Assembly (NCBI RefSeq): GCF_021018805.1
Contig: NW_026960609.1
Location: 2,418,001 to 2,482,000, forward strand
Source: Prinia subflava
Lineage: Eukaryota; Chordata; Aves; Passeriformes; Cisticolidae
Reading direction: 5' to 3'
DNA: 64,000 nt
Both the position numbers and the translations under genes were made by a program. This document shows, piece by piece, positions 50,475-61,826 of this stretch (positions are counted from its first letter, which is position 1; every line of letters begins with the position of its first letter). Under the pieces are notes generated by a model that ran no database searches, was not told the origin of the DNA, and saw nothing but the letters and a program-made list of their open reading frames with translations.

Positions 50475-51782
50475 ATGGGTGAAATGTTAAGCATGAGGGT
50501 GTTGGTTTTAATCAGTGTGGTAGTAAAAATAAGAGCAGGGATGTTTGACATTGACACAAGGGAGAACATGTGGGTTACTTGGGCCAAACAAACTAAACAG
50601 GATTCCTTTTGTCTATCTCTAGCGACACCATCCAATCCTTTTAGAACCTGCTTGATTGGAGTTCCACTGACCTCCATGGCAGAGTTCAAGTCTTTAACCC
50701 CTGTCAACATTGACCCAAAAGGTGCTTTAGGGCCACAAGCTGCTGCCATAGCGCGAAACCTTCGAACTGCTGGTCCAGAACCTCAGGAGCTTGATCTCTT
50801 AGGTTCTGTGCCAGGAAACTATTGTCTTGTCTTTGGGCGCTTTGCAGTGAATTCTAGTCTATTAATCATAGATGAGCAGCAATTGAAAGGCCACGCTACG
50901 TGGCTGTCCCCTCATTCACCATTGTATTACAATTACTCTGAGTATTGTAATAGTTGGGTCAGATCTGTCACGCAATTGACAACAGCTGCTAAGAGATTGC
51001 CACCAGGAATCTTTTTAGTTTGCGGAGATAGAGCATGGTCCACAGTACCTCCAAACAGTGTCGGAGGACCGTGTTATTTTGGTAAACTAACTCTGTTCGC
51101 ACCTAGTATTCACCAGGTTCTAGGCTTGCCAAGGAAGGCTCAACGAGTCAAGCGCAGTATGTCTCAACTAGGTCCCAACTGCAAAGATCAAGTTACCCTA
51201 TGGCAGCCTGCAGCCGTGATCTCAGCATCCATTTTTGCCCCAGGAGTTGCTTCAGCACAAGCCCTCACACAACTGAAACATTTAGCCTGCTGGACAGGGA
51301 AACAGATTAACATAACGACGAAGTTGTTGAGTGAGCTTGCTGAAGATGTTAGTGGCATTCGCCATTCAGTGCTCCAGAACCGAGCCGCGATTGACTTCCT
51401 TCTTTTGGCTCAGGGGCATGGATGCGAAGAGTTTGAAGGCATGTGCTGCATGAATTTATCAGACCACTCACGGTCGATACATCAGCAGTTAGCGCAGTTG
51501 AGGGACAACATGAAACATCTTGTAGTTGAGAACACTCCGTTTGACAATTGGCTGAAGTCTTGGAATCTCACTGGGTGGATTGTGGATTTAATTCGTTTTG
51601 GTATAATGATTTTTATTGCTGTCATAGTAGTTTTGACAATAGTGCCTTGCTTGATACAATGCATGCGCAAATTAGCTGACCGTGCCTTAACATCAGTTTG
51701 GATAGCCCAAAAAGAAAAAGGGGGAACTGTGGCCGAGTTTCTCAGGTATCGTGGGCATGATATGCTCACAGATACCATTTGA
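50475..51782 (+). CDS. env: ERV4 Env glycoprotein (435 aa)
   Basis: The first ATG in frame is at 50475; the stretch upstream opens only from a TTG. A signal peptide (MRVLVLISVVV) is followed by SU (FDIDTRENMWVTW, GIFLVCGDRAW, GGPCYFGKLTLFAP). A furin site RVKR (residues 224-227) separates SU from TM. TM has a hydrophobic, fusion-peptide-like segment (ISASIFAPGVASA), the helix LQNRAAIDFLLL and an intact CX6CC (Cys 317 and 324-325), the motif of covalently linked SU-TM as in alpha-, gamma- and D-type retroviruses. The membrane helix is at about residues 376-396, and the tail has the motif KEKGGT. The last 17 residues (419-435) are encoded inside the 3' LTR. Several N-x-S/T sites are present. 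The product would mediate cell entry if expressed from a spliced RNA. No damage is seen. Confidence 0.95.
   Translation: MGEMLSMRVLVLISVVVKIRAGMFDIDTRENMWVTWAKQTKQDSFCLSLATPSNPFRTCLIGVPLTSMAEFKSLTPVNIDPKGALGPQAAAIARNLRTAGPEPQELDLLGSVPGNYCLVFGRFAVNSSLLIIDEQQLKGHATWLSPHSPLYYNYSEYCNSWVRSVTQLTTAAKRLPPGIFLVCGDRAWSTVPPNSVGGPCYFGKLTLFAPSIHQVLGLPRKAQRVKRSMSQLGPNCKDQVTLWQPAAVISASIFAPGVASAQALTQLKHLACWTGKQINITTKLLSELAEDVSGIRHSVLQNRAAIDFLLLAQGHGCEEFEGMCCMNLSDHSRSIHQQLAQLRDNMKHLVVENTPFDNWLKSWNLTGWIVDLIRFGIMIFIAVIVVLTIVPCLIQCMRKLADRALTSVWIAQKEKGGTVAEFLRYRGHDMLTDTI
51709..51726 (+). promoter_or_regulatory. ERV4 polypurine tract
   Basis: AAAAAGAAAAAGGGGGAA lies immediately before the 3' LTR (one C, then TGTGGCC). 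It is at the same time the coding sequence of the Env tail (KEKGG). Confidence 0.85.
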
Positions 51783-52127
51783 GCTATTCCAGACTAGGCC
51801 AAACTAGGCCTCAGGCCTGGGCCTAGTAGGCCGCAGAACGTTCAGCATACGTAGTAGCAGATAAACTTATCTCCTGCTAGGTATGTGTTAAGGTATGGCC
51901 ACTCGCAGCATGGAGGTAATGGCACTAGATCTCCGTAGCCACCTTAATCCTAGATTGCTTACATACTTCTGTATGTTCACCACCTATCACAGTGCACCTG
52001 CTACTGTAAACTATTCGCTCTGTACTTAACCGGCCATCTCGCGGAATAAAGCGGAGTTTGTGCTGGAAACCATACTGGTTTGGTCTCACGTTACTCTAGT
52101 CCCCAGTCTTTCCAGGGTTCGACAACA
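51728..52127 (+). mobile_element. ERV4 3' LTR (400 bp)
   Basis: Identical in length to the 5' LTR and different only at 51982 (A), 52017 (G) and 52059 (T). All three differences are at CpG sites. Its first 55 bases encode the end of Env (stop TGA at 51780). The duplicated GTGGGG follows at 52128-52133. Confidence 0.97.
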
Positions 52128-52133
52128 GTGGGG

Positions 52134-52190
52134 GAGTTGGTGAGTGGCTCTGTTGTACTCAGTTGACCCCAGGATTAAAACAATGGAATA
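52134..52190. mobile_element. Older LTR relic, right part
   Basis: Continuation of the relic at 43561-44007 across the ERV4 insertion (GAGTGGCTCTGTTGTACTCAG, then CCCCAGGATTAAAACAA). The right limit is approximate. Confidence 0.5.
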
Positions 52191-53089
52191 CTGGAAATGT
52201 GGGTGGGAATGTGAGAATTTCACTCTGTAGTAAGCTTTCCATCTCTAGATGAGGACACTTTCAGGTAGTATTTTAGCTACCTGTATGCTTCATCTTTTAG
52301 GAAAGGAGATAAGAAATGTAAAGGGAACTCATAGATCATGCAACTACATTTTTTTATTGCAAATTTGTGTTTCTTTTGTATAATTTATTTAAAAAAAGGA
52401 TTTTGAAATCTACATCTAACTGAAGATGGCGAAAGACAGCTTGTCATGAGAATTAAAGCAGTAATGTTGACCATTCCATCACTGTTAAAAATACTGGAGT
52501 ATTTTCTTCTGTATTCTGGTGTATGTGAATGTACAATAATTTCAGAACTCTTTGGTGGAGAGTTCTGTATGAATGCAAATTATTTTTTAAATATTATTAT
52601 TGTTATAAATAACAGCAGTCCAACACTCCTACAGTGCAGCTGAAAAAAACGTAAGAAGAGCAGGAAACTTCTGTTCGATCTGTGTTCCTAGAGACTGTAA
52701 GGTATCTTAATCTTAATCTTGATCTTTCACCATGACAGCTTTCAGCTGATTTATTTTCTAGAATGGTGATATTTTGAAAAGTTTGGCTACTTCTGAGGTA
52801 GTTATCCTACATTAAAAAAAAAAGAAAAAAGCTTTTTAAGGATTTTATTTTTATTTACCTACAATATTTACATCTTGAAATTTTTTTTGAGTAAGACTTT
52901 TGAGGACAAAGAGGAGTTCTGTTTCTGTCTCTAGGGAAATAATGAAAACCTTCGTGGGAAAAGATGGTCATCTTTCAACACTAATTATAAGTTTCTGTTT
53001 ATAGCACTGACTCATAATCAGACCAAAATGTTTAAATGGGTCACTACTTTTCTAATTAAGTCCCTACTGCAGATTATCTCAGTGGTCAT
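52191..53089. other. No gene seen
   Basis: AT-rich sequence with short A-runs (52815-52829) and no recognisable repeat or coding motif. Confidence 0.5.
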
Positions 53090-53760
53090 TGTTCTTTCTT
53101 TAACTCTCAGGTTGGTTTTCCTGAGATATATTGGTTAGAGTCTTTTTTCTTTGAAAGCTTGTGCTAGAAGCAGAAGAAAAAGTCAGAGCTCGCTAGCTCA
53201 GGTTTCTCAAAGTTGTTTATTATTTCTTCTCAGTTTTTTCAGCTCTTTGCCAAGGTCTTTCCTGTGGCAAGAGCACGAGGAGACTCGTCTTAGGTCGGGA
53301 GGGCTTGTACTTTTTGTACTTTTTCTCTGACTCAACTATCGTCTACAACATATTTTTTATTTACAGTTGATTACTAATACTTACTGCTTATGTTAGACAT
53401 GTTACTTCTATCTTAAACTAATCTTTTGTGACTCACTACAGCAGAAGATGGAGGACAAGAACAAGAAGGAAGAAGGACAGGGCTACACTTTGATTCTTCA
53501 GTCTGGCCTTCCTTGACTATTCTAAAAACTCCAAATTCTACATTTGCACTCTGTGATAAACTAACTACTATTTATATCAAACTCTTGTGGCTTGTAATTC
53601 TTCGTACAAGGTTGGCAGTTTCTCTTATGGACTGAAGTCAAAGACAGTGTCACTTTGGGCTCTGTGCCAGGGTCCCAGACCTTTTTGCCAGGGTCCCAGA
53701 CCCTCCTGCCAGGGTCTCGGACTATCCAGGGCAGCCAGAGGGATGCCCTGGACTCTGACA
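53090..53760 (-). mobile_element. LTR family A, solo or isolated copy (~670 bp)
   Basis: On the minus strand it starts TGTCAGAGTCCAGGGCATCC at 53760 and probably ends AAAGAACA at 53090. It follows the ERV-A LTR over its length, with insertions and deletions; the word GGGTCC/GGGACC is reiterated three times near 53665-53720. AATAAA on the minus strand is near 53218, and the U5 hairpin CTCAGG-N8-CCTGAG is at 53106-53125. No internal ERV sequence adjoins. No TSD was found, so it is older than the family B copies or has damaged ends. Confidence 0.75.
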
Positions 53761-56700
53761 TATAACTACTGTTCTTTTTTATGAATAAGTTACAGAAATG
53801 TTGCAGCATAGTTTTGATGTGCCTCTGTTTCTTGTTCAGTTCCTCTTTGTTTCTGGTTGTGTATTTTGTAATTTTTTTTTGGTGTTTCAGATTCATTGCC
53901 CTATTTTAGTCAGAAATGCTGGCCTGGTAAGATTTTACTTTAAAGAGGCATAACTAAGGGTAGAAGGGAAAACATTTAAATGATTCTTTGTAGTCTATTC
54001 ATATATTCAACCTTTTGTTCTGTATCTGTTGGTTTTAATAAAATATTTTTCTTGATATGTTTCTGATGCTACTGTGGGTAGAGCTAATCATGCCTGAATC
54101 TTATCTTCCTGTTTCTCTTAGAATTAGACAATTTTTCATTATTTTCAAGGACGTGTTTGCAAGGTTATATTTATCAGCACAAAACATGCTGCAGATGCAT
54201 GTTTTTCTTAAAAATTATTACAGAATCAATGGGCTCAGGTAATACTTTTTGTGAAAATGTTTATGAGCAATAATAGCCATCAAGTGTATCAGAACACACA
54301 GAGGTAAAGTGTTATGATCCTAAGGAGAGAAAGAGCTTTCAAATAGTCTGAAACCAATTCTGTTTTGACAGTGGTTTCTTGTAAGCATAACAGCCTATTT
54401 TATATTTTTATTTAGTGGAAATTCACTTAAATAAAAGCAGTAAGTAAACTTTAATAATTTAAAGAATTTTCACAGTTAAAATATGATAGGACAACAAGAA
54501 ACAACATGAAAAGCAGATGCAATAAATAAGCTCGTAAGTGGATCATAAATTATTTTGAGTGTTTTTATAGTGCTTGCAACAGCTGTTTTGGCCCTATCTT
54601 CTCCCTGGAGAAGTATCTGATGTTGGGTTGAATCCTTACTTTTATTTTACATAACCATTATTTTTGTGCCAGTGCTCCTTCATTGTGCCTTCAAAGCCTA
54701 ATCTACCCAAGTTGCTGCTTTTTTTCTTACTATGAATACATATTTTTGATGAGTCATAAATTCCCAAAGAATGTTTTTACTGTCAAACAAATGTAGGCCT
54801 AAGTCCAGCAAAGCACTTAGATGTTAATAGTTAAATACACAGTTAGCTGTTGCATTTGACTGCACTAGGACTGCTTACATATTTTAAGCTCTGGACATAC
54901 AGAAGTGCTTTAGTGAATTGGTGCCCATATGCAACACCAAAGAAGGGCAAAAAATTTGTATTATGTTACTGAGCTAGCCCCTCTGGTACAGAGAAATATC
55001 TGCAAAGACTTCACTTAGAAAAAAAAATAAAACTAAAATCCTATTTTTAAATAGGTAAAATATTTGCATTACAACATATGCACTCTATAAATATCACAGA
55101 ATTAGTTAAAAAAAACCCCAACAAAACAGCTGTTCATTTTCACTTGCTCTTATGGGAATATTACTGTGCTTTGATAAGATTGGCAGTTGCTTTGAAAATG
55201 TGGAAGGACTGATTATCAGGCTGGGACCAGGGAGTTCTGCAGATCTAGGGCTGCTTGCTCATTAAATATGGTTTGGAAGAAGAGCTGGAGAGAGTGAATA
55301 ATTCTGTGGCATAATGTGAGAAAATGGGGTATGTGAACAAAGCAGCAGCAGTAAAAGGTCTGTGCTGAGCGGCACTGCCTTAGTTGAGTGTTATAACCCT
55401 CGATGGCATGATTATGTTAGGGAGTTTATGATATATTATGCTGGAAAAGATGAACAACATGCAAATGAGGTTATTTTGACTGGTGTTTTATAAAAAGAAG
55501 TATTAAAACCCAAACCGGTGACAATTGTTATGCTAGAAGTTATCGAGATGGCTGTAAAGGCTACATAATCACTGTGTATTGGTAATACATCTGCACACAT
55601 CTTCAGGCAAGGGGATCTCAGGTCTTACTCCAGCTGTTTCATCAATAAACTTAAAGTTCCAGGTAGTATTTGAGAATGTGAAAAACATATCCTTTTAAAA
55701 CAGCATGTATAATCAGCCTAAATCTACTTTACAAGGTTGGGTATTGAAACTAAAAGGTGCTGCTGGGGTCTGACACTGATAATGCTGGCAACATGCTGGG
55801 CACTACCTGTGTGCTGTAACACTGAAAGGCAGTACATTAGTGCCTAAATTAATGCACTCAGGGACTTTTAATTCTTCACAGAACCTATTTCCATATTTAA
55901 TTACGGGAAAGTCAGAAAAAAAGTTACAAAACACCTTCTTAATCCATTTCATTGTCAACGGAAGTGGCAATTAGTAATTCTTCTTCAAGTTATATTGCAG
56001 GGTTCACTTAAAATAATGCAGCTCCTTGCTGAGTTTGCTACAATTAAACCATATTTTATTTGCTAATGACTTACCAAGTTGACAATGACCTTGAAGTTGG
56101 TATTGTCAACACTTCTTGACATAAAGAGCTGGATGATTTACAGTTATTAAAATTGCATCAATATATTCTTGAGTCTTTGTCTGTATTTTTAAAAAGATTT
56201 TTAATTCCATTACAGATAGGATACTTTACCTGAATAATGTACAGGTTAGTAAGTTAAGCAATGGTCAATTTATATGGTTTTTACTAAAGATTTTTAAGAT
56301 GTGTATATATAAAACAACACTTCTATTGTTTTTGAGTTTACAGAAGTGTATTTAACTGGACCAGCTTTAAAACTGCATGGCTTTAATAACTAGAAATGCA
56401 ATTTATTACTGTCACATTTCTGTTGGCCATAACTCACTTATATAAATAAACTTACAGCTATTTAGATACTGAATTTCACTGTTTCAGAAGTTACACATTA
56501 TCATGGTAAAATTTATTTCAGTGTGGTGTCATTGTAGTGGTAGTAACATCACTAGTACTGTATCATTGTAGTATTGTATCATCACTAGTATTTCACTGCT
56601 AGTGTCGTTGAACAGAGTAAGATTCTTTATGAATGCTTCTTGGCAATTTAAAATGAAGGTGAATAGTAAAATTTCATTTCTATAATTTAGAAATGCTTAG

Positions 56701-59700
56701 AACATCATAGTTAAAATTAAGTAATGTGTGTGCCTTTAGAAGGGATTTACAGTGGACTATCTTGAACATTTTACATCAAACAGAATTTTGCACAAATGAG
56801 TGCACTAATTAACTGTTTTGTCACTAAAAGTGTCACTGAACTTACCAATTTCCTGGTTTTTGTCATATTTGTCCTTTTGGAAGCTGATGTTGCATGTTCT
56901 CTTAATCCAGATGCATACATAATCACTCTACCAATTCATGAACATTATTTGAGGGGAACTATCATTAGTTCTTCACATTTTCATATTACATCATATCTGT
57001 CTTCAAGGGGGAGGAGAAAGAACCTCAATGACTTCAGGAAGAAGCTGATGTCATTATTTTAAAAAATACTCTATCATAAATTCTGTCCTCTGACTTGATG
57101 CATTTAAATTGGATGATGTTTTATTTAAGACCATTATTGCATATGTAAAAATATGATTTACTGTGTTCCATTTAAAAAGAAGTGATCAAACTGCCATCTT
57201 ACTTCAAGCAGATCTTTTAACAATATACTCTTTTTGTTTTACCTTCAAGAACTGAGTTACTACACCATAAAATCTTACTTTAATGGAGTCATCATTATAT
57301 GCAAAACTGTAACTGAGAAATCACATGATCTAATTGCTGTAATCTTTCTTTCTTAACTCTGAAACTGCTCTCAGTTTCTGCATCATGCCTAATCAAATAT
57401 CATAGACTTTGGACTGATCAGTCTAGAGATTGTGAGGTGTCTAGGATGTTTTGAATCCTCATATTTTGAAATGTTAAATAATAGAGTGTACATATATATG
57501 TGTGTGTATACAAATATATATGGCTTCCCAGGGAGTAGCAAGCACAGATTTCAGTTTCAGTCACTCAATTATACACATAAACTGAAGTATCCAAATGATG
57601 ATTATCTCTTTCTTTTAAAAATGCCTTTTAAAATATTTTTTTCAATTATACAGTGAGTAGAGTAAATGTAGACTGAGAATGTGCTGAGCATTCTTCTGTA
57701 GATGTTAGAATATGGCTAAAAATGCCTGTCATCTGACTGGATGACATCTTTACATGGCAAGGTTTTCTTTCACAGTATTTTTATTTGGAAACATGCTCAT
57801 TTGTATTAGTGAGGGATTCAAATAAAAAAATTTCCTTAAGAATGTATAGTGTGACTAGTGTTGAAAAAGCAGACGTGACTTCCGATGTTCAGCATTTCAG
57901 TTTTTACTCAGGAAAACCCCTCATTCTTCAGTGCAGTCAGCTGTGATATTTGAAATAGCTCATAATTTCCACTTCTGTTTTCAGTCATATAAGGTTTACT
58001 GCTCTGTAATAGGGTACATAGACCAAAAAGCAACATATGCATAAAATGAGAGAATGACTGCTTTTTTTCCCTTTTTTTTTTTTTTTTAATTTAGATTTGT
58101 AAAATGTAGGCGGCCTTGTGGAAATATGGAAACAAATATTATGGTATTAGAAATGTTTAGTATATTTAAGATATGTTTGCAAATGTACTACTCTTGTTCT
58201 ATGTAAAGTTCATTTACTTTCCAAGTGCTGCCCCCAGAAGAGAGAAGCGGGAAGTACAGATATAGCGGGTGTATAGACAAATCTCATACTAAAATGGCAA
58301 TCTGCGCATTTTAATCTCCATAGCAGGGCTGTATATTTTTACAGTTTATGGTTAGTAATTTAATCTCATTCCTTTAGACACACAAATGACTTCTTTTTAT
58401 TCAGAGCTGGTGCTCCTCTGGGAGGGATTCAGTTTGGTGCTCATTTCACATTTTTAGCTTCCAGAGCAATGAGGTCTAACTGATGTGAGGCTGCTCTCTG
58501 CCAACATTTTCCCTGGTCATAGAGGAGGTGCTGGAGATCAGGGCCCTCCAACCCTTGGAGACCTCCACCAGTGTGGTTAGAATGTACAAGACTTTTCCTG
58601 CCGTGAGAAAGGTTCTGTTCCATTAATAATAATATTGTGCTCTTCCTTTATTAATATTGTAATCAAACGTAGGTAATTCCACAGAATTAACCATATAAAA
58701 AATTCAATATGCTTATCCTTATTATAGACTTCAAAATAAATTATATTTCTACAGGATCTAGTCTGTCACAATTAAAATTAGTTTTAAAAAGAACATTTTG
58801 TACATAGCTGAACAGTGCTATGTTTTGTTTTACCATGCATTAAAACAGTAATATGTCCTACAGAACCACTTGATGGTGCTGTCACCTTTTTGCTCTGAAT
58901 ATTCAGTTCAGCTCTCATGCTTTCTTTATAATAATGATCATCTTAAATTTCTTTATATGGTGAAGGAGGAGGAATTGTATAAGCAAGGAAATTATTTTTA
59001 GTTTTCTTTCTTTTTCTCTTCTTTTTTTCTTTCTTACAAGGAGAAGGTGACATGTTAAGGAAGAAATATGTAAGCCTGTGGAGGTATTTTTTGTTATTGT
59101 GAGGTTAGAATGCATACACTGGAAAAAAAGATGCTACATACCTATAAAAAAAGGAATCTAAACTAAGGAAGATGCTAACTGCTATTTTCAGGATCCCAAA
59201 TAATAAAGGGAAAATATGACTGAGTTGTTTTTCTGAAATGGGACTGACTTCAATGCTAAAATTATTGAATTATAGAAATGTGCTTGCTGATCATGGGTGC
59301 ACATTCTGTTACTTGTAGCAAAGTGTTTTTGGGTTCCCCCCCAAAAAAATACTAGAAAGATGATATTCTTTGATAGCCACTCTTATTCCCAGCATGTAAC
59401 TGAGAATGTACTCATGAATTGTAGTCAATGTAACAGATTTGTTAGAAATCACCTAAAACTTGCTGTGAATAATTTTGATGAGTTTAGAATTAGTAAGTGA
59501 AATTTTAGCTATATATTATATTTGCTGAACTGGTTGTTTTCTGTTGTTTAAAGATACACTCTGTCTACAGGCCACTGAATTTCAAATATGTCTGTAGAGT
59601 TGAACGTGGAGCTGAAAAACTCATAATGAACGGAAGGGAAATAGTTGTACAGATCTTTGTAATGAATTCAAGGTAGATGTGTTCTATCCAGCCTAGTGCA

Positions 59701-60998
59701 TTTTTTTCAGCTATTTCCAACCTATGACTATTATTAAATGTATTCATGTGGAAACCAGAAATTTAGGCTCCAACTTGGGGAGGAGAAAGTATGACACAAG
59801 CATGTAAGAGAACAAAATTACTCTACATGAACATAAAATTTGTAATTTTTTTATATACCTCAGACTAAGAGGAATTGTTTCTCCCGCTCCAACTTCCATA
59901 ACATCTGTGGAATGGATCACAGCTGGATGTGTGTTTGACAGCTGGAAATGCGACAATGCAGATATGTGCAGAAAGTGTAATTGAACAAATGAGTGGTCCA
60001 TTGAGCAGGTTTGCAGTGCTGAGGTCCCACTGCTTGATGTGGACAATGATAACCTGAATTTTGTTACTCTTGCCATCTTTATGCACTCTGATCCATACTG
60101 ACTTTCCTATGACAATCACCACTGCATCTCTGGGAGAGATATCTGTGCTCTGCTCAATGTGTTGTGTATGACTGAAGAAGCAGCTCTGAATAAGAATTAA
60201 AATGAGAAATCTAACTTGATTAAATAAGACAACATTTTTTAAAAAGCTTTGCTTCTAAAATGAAATATGCTGTCTGGAATCACAAGCTGCTTCCCTGCTG
60301 GAGATCCACTGTAGTTGTAAATCCTCAAAAGACCTCTTAGCTAATAACTGGAGTTACTGTTCTCTGTGGTTTCAGCATTACCCATCACAATGCTGTTAGT
60401 GAAATAAACTTGTTAGTATTAGAGAATTATTAGATTAACAATTGCTATTTGTTTGCAGAGAACATTGAGACTGAGGGTGGAGATGCATGAGTGAGAAAAT
60501 TGGGGGAAAATCTGCTTGAAGACTTTCGGAAGGGAATAAAATTAAACTACAGTGTGGTTTATATTGTAATTATGGTATAAATAGCAAAGAAATGCCCTAA
60601 CAAGCAGCTCTAAGAATAAAATCCACTGCAAGCATCTAATTGATATTTATACAATAAATCTGGCTGGAAGCTATTATCATTTCAGCTGTGGTTTGTAGAT
60701 AGGGCACAAACAAGGCTGAGAAACTGCAAAATTATTTGACAAATTAAATTTTTCCTTCCTGTTTCTCTCCGTTACTTATTCCTCCCTGAAATATAAGGGA
60801 TGTATTTTAATCATTTAACTGGAAAAAGGTGAGAGTTTAAACCTCAAGATGGGCCAGGTCCGGGCAATATAATGTAACTTAGTAAATCAACCAGGGTATT
60901 TTATTTTCTTAATAGTTTTTTTTTTAAATTAGGTATTTATTCTTTGGAATTACCTTGGGGTTTTGTTTGTTTGTTTGTTTGTTTTATTAGCATTGTAC
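53761..60998. other. 7.2 kb without gene, AT-rich
   Basis: Long reading frames are absent (longest 110 codons, no recognised domain). Simple repeats only: A-runs at 55020-55028, a TATATGTGTGTGTATA tract at about 57493, a T-run at 58065-58088, and (GTTT)5 at 60965-60984. It looks like intergenic or intronic host DNA. No splice-bounded conserved frame could be recognised. Confidence 0.5.
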
Positions 60999-61003
60999 AA
61001 TCC

Positions 61004-61821
61004 TGTCTTGGTTTGAAAGAGAGGTATCTGCTAGGAAGGGGGCAGGACCTCCCTAGAGATGGAGAATTCGAATCCCCTCACTCCAAATTATTCTAATTTA
61101 GAAAATTAAAGGGGCTTTCAGGCAGAGGTATGGGGATAGGAATAACAGTTCTTTACTAGTATATATGACAAAACAACAAACAAACAACTACAGCATTAAT
61201 AATAAACAGAACCAAGAACCTTGAGGGCTTTCTTTCACAAAAAAGCCCGAGGCAGTTTGATCTCGGTGCCCCTGCAGGACTCTGAGAGGCTGAGCTGGAA
61301 CGGTGGAAAGTCCTAGGCTGGTGGATGAGATGAGGAGCTCTGCACTGGTAGCTGGAATGGCAGGGGGTGTCCCGGCAGGGCTGGGCAGTGCAGGGCTACA
61401 GAGTAGCAGGAAAGCCTCAAAGCTCCGAAGAAACAGCGGCGGTGGGGGGACGGCTGGAGAAAACAAGCTCAGGATTCCCGGGTACACGAGCAGATGACGG
61501 TAGATTTCCCAGGACGAGGCAGAGTGATGTCCGTGAACTCTTTCTGCAGCAAGGGGCAGCTTGACTGTCTTCCTCAATGCTGAGAGCAAGAGTGAGCCCC
61601 TGCCCCTCCCCCCCCCAGCTCTGTCTTTTTACCTTTCCCAAAGCTCATGTTATCTCTCCCCTCTGAGGGACACTCCCAGAGACTCCAAAACAATAGGTGT
61701 AGCCTTGTGCTGCCATGTCCTTTACTCTCTTTGTTCTGGCTAAGTACTGTCATTAAGGTTTCTTAGAAATTTATGGGAAAAAAATCTGTAAGTGAAAGAG
61801 AGGAAAATCTAACCCCCAACA
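61004..61821. mobile_element. Solo LTR with 5-bp TSD AATCC (818 bp)
   Basis: The plus strand starts TGTCTTGGTTTGAAAGAG and ends CCCCCAACA. AATCC precedes (60999-61003) and follows (61822-61826). A 5-bp duplication is typical of ERVL-type integrases, and the text recalls a passerine ERVL LTR (memory). AATAAA at about 61198 on plus and AGTAAAG on minus give no clear orientation. The reading frames in it show no domain. Confidence 0.8.
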
Positions 61822-61826
61822 AATCC

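Larger units (their letters stand above)
44008..52127 (+). mobile_element. ERV4: complete class II provirus with intact frames (8120 bp)
   Basis: Two 400-bp LTRs (44008-44407, 51728-52127) enclose a primer-binding site, leader with splice donor, gag, pro, pol and env, and a polypurine tract. The flanks GTGGGG at 44002-44007 and 52128-52133 are a perfect 6-bp TSD. Gag, Pro and Pol lie in three frames, each one base back from the former. Protease, RT, RNase H and integrase active sites are present. Env is alpharetrovirus-like with furin site and CX6CC. The LTRs differ at three positions only. This is the least damaged element in the window. Confidence 0.97.

Noticed and set aside
59744..60122. 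Overlapping minus-strand frames of 85-110 codons
   Set aside because: No domain, AT-rich context, no splice or start context that would support a host exon.
61188..61589. 133-codon minus-strand frame
   Set aside because: Lies wholly inside the solo LTR 61004-61821; no domain.
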